From an uncultured Gammaproteobacteria bacterium (GTDB lineage: Bacteria > Pseudomonadota > Gammaproteobacteria > Ga0077536): 9,104 nucleotides of DNA. The notes beneath the pieces are model-generated. The model was not told the DNA's origin. It saw only the letters and a program-made list of their open reading frames with translations, and searched no databases. The position numbers were made by a program, and so were the translations under genes. Position 1 is the stretch's first letter, and each line of letters starts with the position of its first letter. This document shows positions 7,027-9,104 of the stretch, piece after piece. Where the stretch lies: assembly GCA_903866355.1 (NCBI GenBank), contig CAIPNE010000390.1, positions 1-9,104 on the forward strand, given 5' to 3'.

Positions 7027-7604
7027 CCCGGCGGTGGCTTGGTGCCCTGTGGCGGATAGCTAGGCGCTCCTGGCGCGCCTTGTACCGGCGGGGCCACCGC
7101 GCCCTGCGGGGCAGGCGCGTAGTACGGCGCTGGCGGGGGAGTTTGTACGCGCGGGACCGTCCCGGCCGGCAGGGGTACCTGATGACCCTTCGCATACATG
7201 CACTGGATGTATGCACCATCCATGCGGGTCTGCGCCGAATCACCCGAACTTGAATAGGCCTCGGTGCCCGAGGCGCTGCCAATTAGCAGGCCACCGCCGG
7301 CGCCCAACGCGGCGCCCGCCGCTGCGTTGCCTGATGCCGCGCCCAATAGGGCACCAGCTGCTGCCCCGACCATCGTGCCCACTGCTGCGCTATTGACGCC
7401 GCTATCAGCGGCAGTCTGTCCTGGGGTTACGCCGCTCTGGAGGCCCGCATAAGAACGGCAACTCAGGTCGTCGGCTTGAAACTGGTCAAAGCTCGCGTTG
7501 GTACCGGGCAGCGCCATCACGCTGGGGCCGGTAGGGTAGGTGGCGCAGCCGGCAATTCCGCCAAATGCCATGGCGGCCAGTGCAATCCGTAAACGTGATT
7601 TCAT
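7020..7604 (-). CDS. Glycine-zipper outer-membrane lipoprotein
   Basis: The ATG at 7604 is preceded by AGGAG seven bases away, giving 194 residues. The signal peptide ends in I-A-G-C, a good lipobox, so C20 should be lipidated. Residues 76-92 show G-x3-G-x3-G-x3-G-x3-G (G76, 80, 84, 88, 92) and residues 97-113 repeat it (G97, 101, 105, 109, 113): two five-glycine zipper helices joined by a short turn, as in glycine-zipper membrane-inserting domains. The following D-G-A-Y-I-Q-C-M-Y-A-K-G-H-Q-V-P segment, with C135, resembles a conserved motif found after such zippers; C49 may be its partner. From about residue 145 the tail is rich in Pro, Ala, Gly and Tyr, probably disordered. It is probably co-transcribed with the Gly/His-rich gene 27 bases upstream. 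The role is unknown; envelope structure or stress functions are suspected for this family. Confidence 0.85.
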   Translation of the reverse strand: MKSRLRIALAAMAFGGIAGCATYPTGPSVMALPGTNASFDQFQADDLSCRSYAGLQSGVTPGQTAADSGVNSAAVGTMVGAAAGALLGAASGNAAAGAALGAGGGLLIGSASGTEAYSSSGDSAQTRMDGAYIQCMYAKGHQVPLPAGTVPRVQTPPPAPYYAPAPQGAVAPPVQGAPGAPSYPPQGTKPPPGY

Positions 7605-7631
7605 CAAATAACTCCTAAAATGTGGCTATTG

Positions 7632-8201
7632 TTAACGGGCCACGACAGGCGGCAGGCTGCGCGGATCGACCGGCACCCACTGCTGTTGGCATTCCGCGAC
7701 ATAAGGGTGGTAACCAGCCGGTTTAGGGCAATAGAACCACAGCTGCGCGGCGGGTGCCTCCACCGGGGCTGCTGCCTCGCGCTGTATGTACACCGGGGGT
7801 GTTTGCTGCACGACGATCGGTGGCGAGTTCTCGATGATCACTGTGCGCGGGGCGTCGTAATAAGGCTGGTAGTACGGCCACGGTGCTGGCCCCCAACCCG
7901 GGCTGCCGACGTACAAGCCAAACTGTGCGCCGGAGCGGCCTCCATAGTAGCCCCCGCCCCAGTAGCCCGCGCCACCCCAATAGCCACCACCACCCCAATG
8001 GCCGCCACCGCGGTGATAGTTACCGCCGCCGCGGTGATAGTTACCGCCGCCGCGGTGATAGTTACCGCCACCGCGGTGATAGTTACCACCGCCACCGCGG
8101 TGATAGTTACCACCGCCACTGTGATCACCCGCCAGCACCGGGCCGGCCGGCAGGCTTAGCAGACCAATGGCCGCTAGCGTCGTGATAAATCTTTTACCCA
8201 T
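7632..8201 (-). CDS. Exported Gly/His/Tyr-repeat protein with C-terminal WFYC...PYV...C motif
   Basis: The ATG at 8201 has GGAG about eight bases upstream and yields 189 residues starting with a good signal peptide (M-G-K-R-F, hydrophobic core, cleavage probably after P-V-L-A at residue 24). The frame is open nine codons further but without a ribosome site. Residues about 29-63 are five copies of a seven-residue G-G-G-N-Y-H-R unit, followed by a Gly/Trp/Tyr-rich part (H-W-G-G-G-G-Y-W-G-G) to about residue 90. A Pro/Val-rich middle follows. The C-terminus carries W155-F-Y-C158 then Y-H-P-Y-V and C171 with W175-V-P-V, a widespread motif in proteobacterial secreted proteins of unknown function. 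The two cysteines could form a disulfide. The lipoprotein gene follows 27 bases downstream on the same strand, so the two probably act together in the envelope. Function is not known. Confidence 0.8.
   Translation of the reverse strand: MGKRFITTLAAIGLLSLPAGPVLAGDHSGGGNYHRGGGGNYHRGGGNYHRGGGNYHRGGGNYHRGGGHWGGGGYWGGAGYWGGGYYGGRSGAQFGLYVGSPGWGPAPWPYYQPYYDAPRTVIIENSPPIVVQQTPPVYIQREAAAPVEAPAAQLWFYCPKPAGYHPYVAECQQQWVPVDPRSLPPVVAR
8001..8117 (-). repeat. 21-bp tandem repeats encoding GGGNYHR, five copies
   Basis: On the plus strand the core CGGTGATAGTTAC recurs at 8011, 8032, 8053, 8074 and 8098. The period is 21 bp except the last step, 24 bp, caused by one extra glycine codon. Core copies are identical; the spacer varies between CGCCGCCG, CGCCACCG and similar forms, mostly silent glycine changes. 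The array lies in frame in the Gly/His-rich exported protein gene and its translation in other frames produces spurious repetitive products. Confidence 0.95.
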
Positions 8202-8391
8202 GCTCGTGACTCCGTATCTTGCGTTCACACAGTAACAGCGGGGAGGGGTAGCAGCTTGACGGCACGCAACCCAGCCTGCTGTTTCAAGCAGATTGCAGGC
8301 GAGGTGTTGAACGCTGACTGAACAATCGATCAGACCAGCCTAGCGCTGCGTTTATACTGGCCGTCAGGCACACGCTAAGGGGGAAAGTTCC
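8202..8391. promoter_or_regulatory. Divergent intergenic region, 190 bp, probably with promoters both ways
   Basis: This spacer separates the minus-strand envelope operon from the plus-strand gene at 8392 and must hold promoters for at least one direction. For the plus strand, TATACT (8353-8358) is a fair -10 box that would give a short leader, but no good -35 lies 16-18 bases upstream. A TTGAAC at 8307-8312 is too far away to pair with it. For the minus strand I see no convincing pair of boxes. Shine-Dalgarno sequences are clear for both genes: GGAG on the minus strand near 8209-8212 and AAGGGGGAAAG (8377-8387) on the plus strand. No RNA gene or terminator is recognised. Confidence 0.4.
8274..8300. 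other. Nested alternative inverted repeats in the divergent spacer
   Basis: GCCTGC (8274-8279) pairs with GCAGGC (8295-8300). An inner pair CTGCT (8276-8280) with AGCAG (8287-8291) shares bases with the outer left arm, so the two hairpins exclude each other. The element lies about 70 bases upstream of the minus-strand operon start and about 90 bases upstream of the plus-strand gene. It could be an operator or a structured leader element. Arms are short, so chance is possible. Confidence 0.25.
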
Positions 8392-8979
8392 ATGGCCGAA
8401 TCACAGTTTCGGGTGGTGTTTGCGGGGCGTTTGGCGCCAGCGGCGGATCCCCGCGAGGTGCACGCCGCGCTGGCCCGTTTGTTTAAAACCGAGCCCGCTA
8501 AAATTGCCGCACTGTTTACCGGTCAGCCGGTGGTCGTGCGCAAAGATTTAGACGAAAACACCGCGCGCCAGTACCAAGCTGCGATGGCCAAGGTCGGTGC
8601 GTTGGCAGATGTTCTGTTGATGCCCGGGGAGCAGGTTGAACCCGCACCCACTGTCGTCTCGGCCACTCCACCAGCGCTATCTCCCCCGCCCCCCGCCGTC
8701 GCGCGCGCCCTCAGCCAGCCGCCACAGGCACCTGATTTTTGCGTGGCGGAGGCCGGGGCGCTGCTAGTGGAACCGGTTCTCGTGCCGACACTCAACATCG
8801 ATACCGCGCATCTGAGCGTGGCTGCCGTGGGCACGCCACTCACCGAAGCCGTGGTGACTGAGGCGCCACCTGTCGACCTCAGCGGGCTGAGTCTCGATCC
8901 ACCGGGCACTTGGTTGTCTAACGCGCCGCCCGTGCCGGATGCGCACTTCGATCTCAGCGCGTTGGCGCTCATCGAGTAA
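8392..8979 (+). CDS. Conserved-looking protein of unknown function with small N-terminal domain and Pro-rich linker
   Basis: This 195-residue protein starts at an ATG preceded by a strong purine-rich AAGGGGGAAAG. There is no signal peptide or membrane segment, so it is probably cytoplasmic. Residues about 5-75 form a compact domain: F-R-V-V-F-A-G-R-L at the start, a helix ending in L-A-R-L-F-K, then L-F-T-G-Q-P-V-V-V-R-K and a helix T-A-R-Q-Y-Q-A-A-M-A-K-V-G-A. I have seen this pattern at the N-terminus of unrelated bacterial proteins of unknown function but cannot name it. A Pro/Ala/Val-rich linker follows (about 80-115), then a segment with repeated D-L-S-G-L-S-L and D-L-S-A-L-A-L near the C-terminus and one P-G-T-W-L. 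Such L-S-L repeats may be short binding motifs. Its promoter is probably in the 190-bp spacer upstream. A further gene begins 36 bases downstream. Confidence 0.75.
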   Translation: MAESQFRVVFAGRLAPAADPREVHAALARLFKTEPAKIAALFTGQPVVVRKDLDENTARQYQAAMAKVGALADVLLMPGEQVEPAPTVVSATPPALSPPPPAVARALSQPPQAPDFCVAEAGALLVEPVLVPTLNIDTAHLSVAAVGTPLTEAVVTEAPPVDLSGLSLDPPGTWLSNAPPVPDAHFDLSALALIE

Positions 8980-9015
8980 GGTTGCACGCACCCTGCCTCG
9001 CCACTGGAGTTAGAT

Positions 9016-9104
9016 ATGAATAGGTTCGCTAAAAATCTGTTGTGGCTTATTTTCGTGGGCTTGGTTGGGCTGAGCGTTTATTTATGGATTAGCCATGAAC
9101 AGCC
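9016..9104 (+). CDS. N-terminus of a membrane-anchored protein, cut by the window end
   Basis: An ATG at 9016 has GGAG (9006-9009) six bases upstream and opens a frame that continues out of the window. The visible 29 residues are M-N-R-F-A-K-N followed by a hydrophobic stretch L-L-W-L-I-F-V-G-L-V-G-L-S-V-Y-L-W-I and then S-H-E-Q. This is a single membrane anchor or an uncleaved signal sequence. The A-K-N-L-L-W-L-I start slightly recalls FtsH but this is too short to name. It begins 36 bases after the preceding gene and may be in the same unit. Confidence 0.55.
   Translation, partial: MNRFAKNLLWLIFVGLVGLSVYLWISHEQ

Noticed and set aside
8001..8117. Regular repeats that might suggest a CRISPR array
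   Set aside because: The period is 21 bp with almost identical spacers, it is in frame within a protein gene and has no cas genes nearby. It is a coding tandem repeat.
7620..8159. Plus-strand open frame of 179 codons with repeated VIVTAAA segments
   Set aside because: The repeats are only the 21-bp array of the minus-strand Gly/His-rich gene read in the opposite direction. The minus-strand frame has the signal peptide and ribosome site.
9016..9104. Possible FtsH N-terminus at the right edge
   Set aside because: Only a vague A-K-N-L-L-W-L-I resemblance over one membrane segment; 29 residues are not enough to name the gene.

Overview
This window looks like ordinary chromosomal DNA from a GC-rich proteobacterium, most likely gamma- or betaproteobacterial. 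The evidence is an RND efflux permease of the TriC/AcrB type, a Tas-like aldo/keto reductase, Gram-negative export signals (one clear lipobox and several Sec signal peptides) and a compact layout with Shine-Dalgarno sites close to starts. There are no tRNA or rRNA genes, insertion sequences, phage genes, CRISPR arrays or toxin-antitoxin signatures. The species cannot be determined from the sequence.

Left part, plus strand (1-5001): the end of an RND membrane-fusion (adaptor) gene, nine bases ahead of a full-length RND inner-membrane permease. Seven bases later comes a secreted two-part protein of unknown function (GTG start proposed), then a fatty-acid hydroxylase/sterol desaturase-family integral membrane enzyme. 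The spacing suggests one transcription unit, at least for the first three genes.

Middle, plus strand (5002-7026): a small Ala/Glu/His-rich exported protein with a perfect threefold 12-bp repeat that creates an HxxxHxxxH helix face. Four bases later is a second exported protein of unknown function. After a gap of about 100 bp with a strong hairpin comes a complete Tas-like NADPH aldo/keto reductase.

Right part, minus strand (8201-7020): a probable two-gene operon. A Gly/His/Tyr-repeat exported protein is followed 27 bases later by a glycine-zipper outer-membrane lipoprotein. The lipoprotein gene converges on the reductase gene and overlaps it by 7 bp.

The 190-bp divergent spacer 8202-8391 leads to a plus-strand gene of unknown function with a small N-terminal domain and a Pro-rich linker (8392-8979), then the first 29 codons of a membrane-anchored protein cut by the window end.

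I do not see a clearly new multi-gene system. The best candidates for a second look are the repeat-bearing, histidine-containing exported proteins, the Gly-rich/glycine-zipper envelope pair, and the unknown secreted protein attached to the RND operon. All of these are inferences from sequence reading only.
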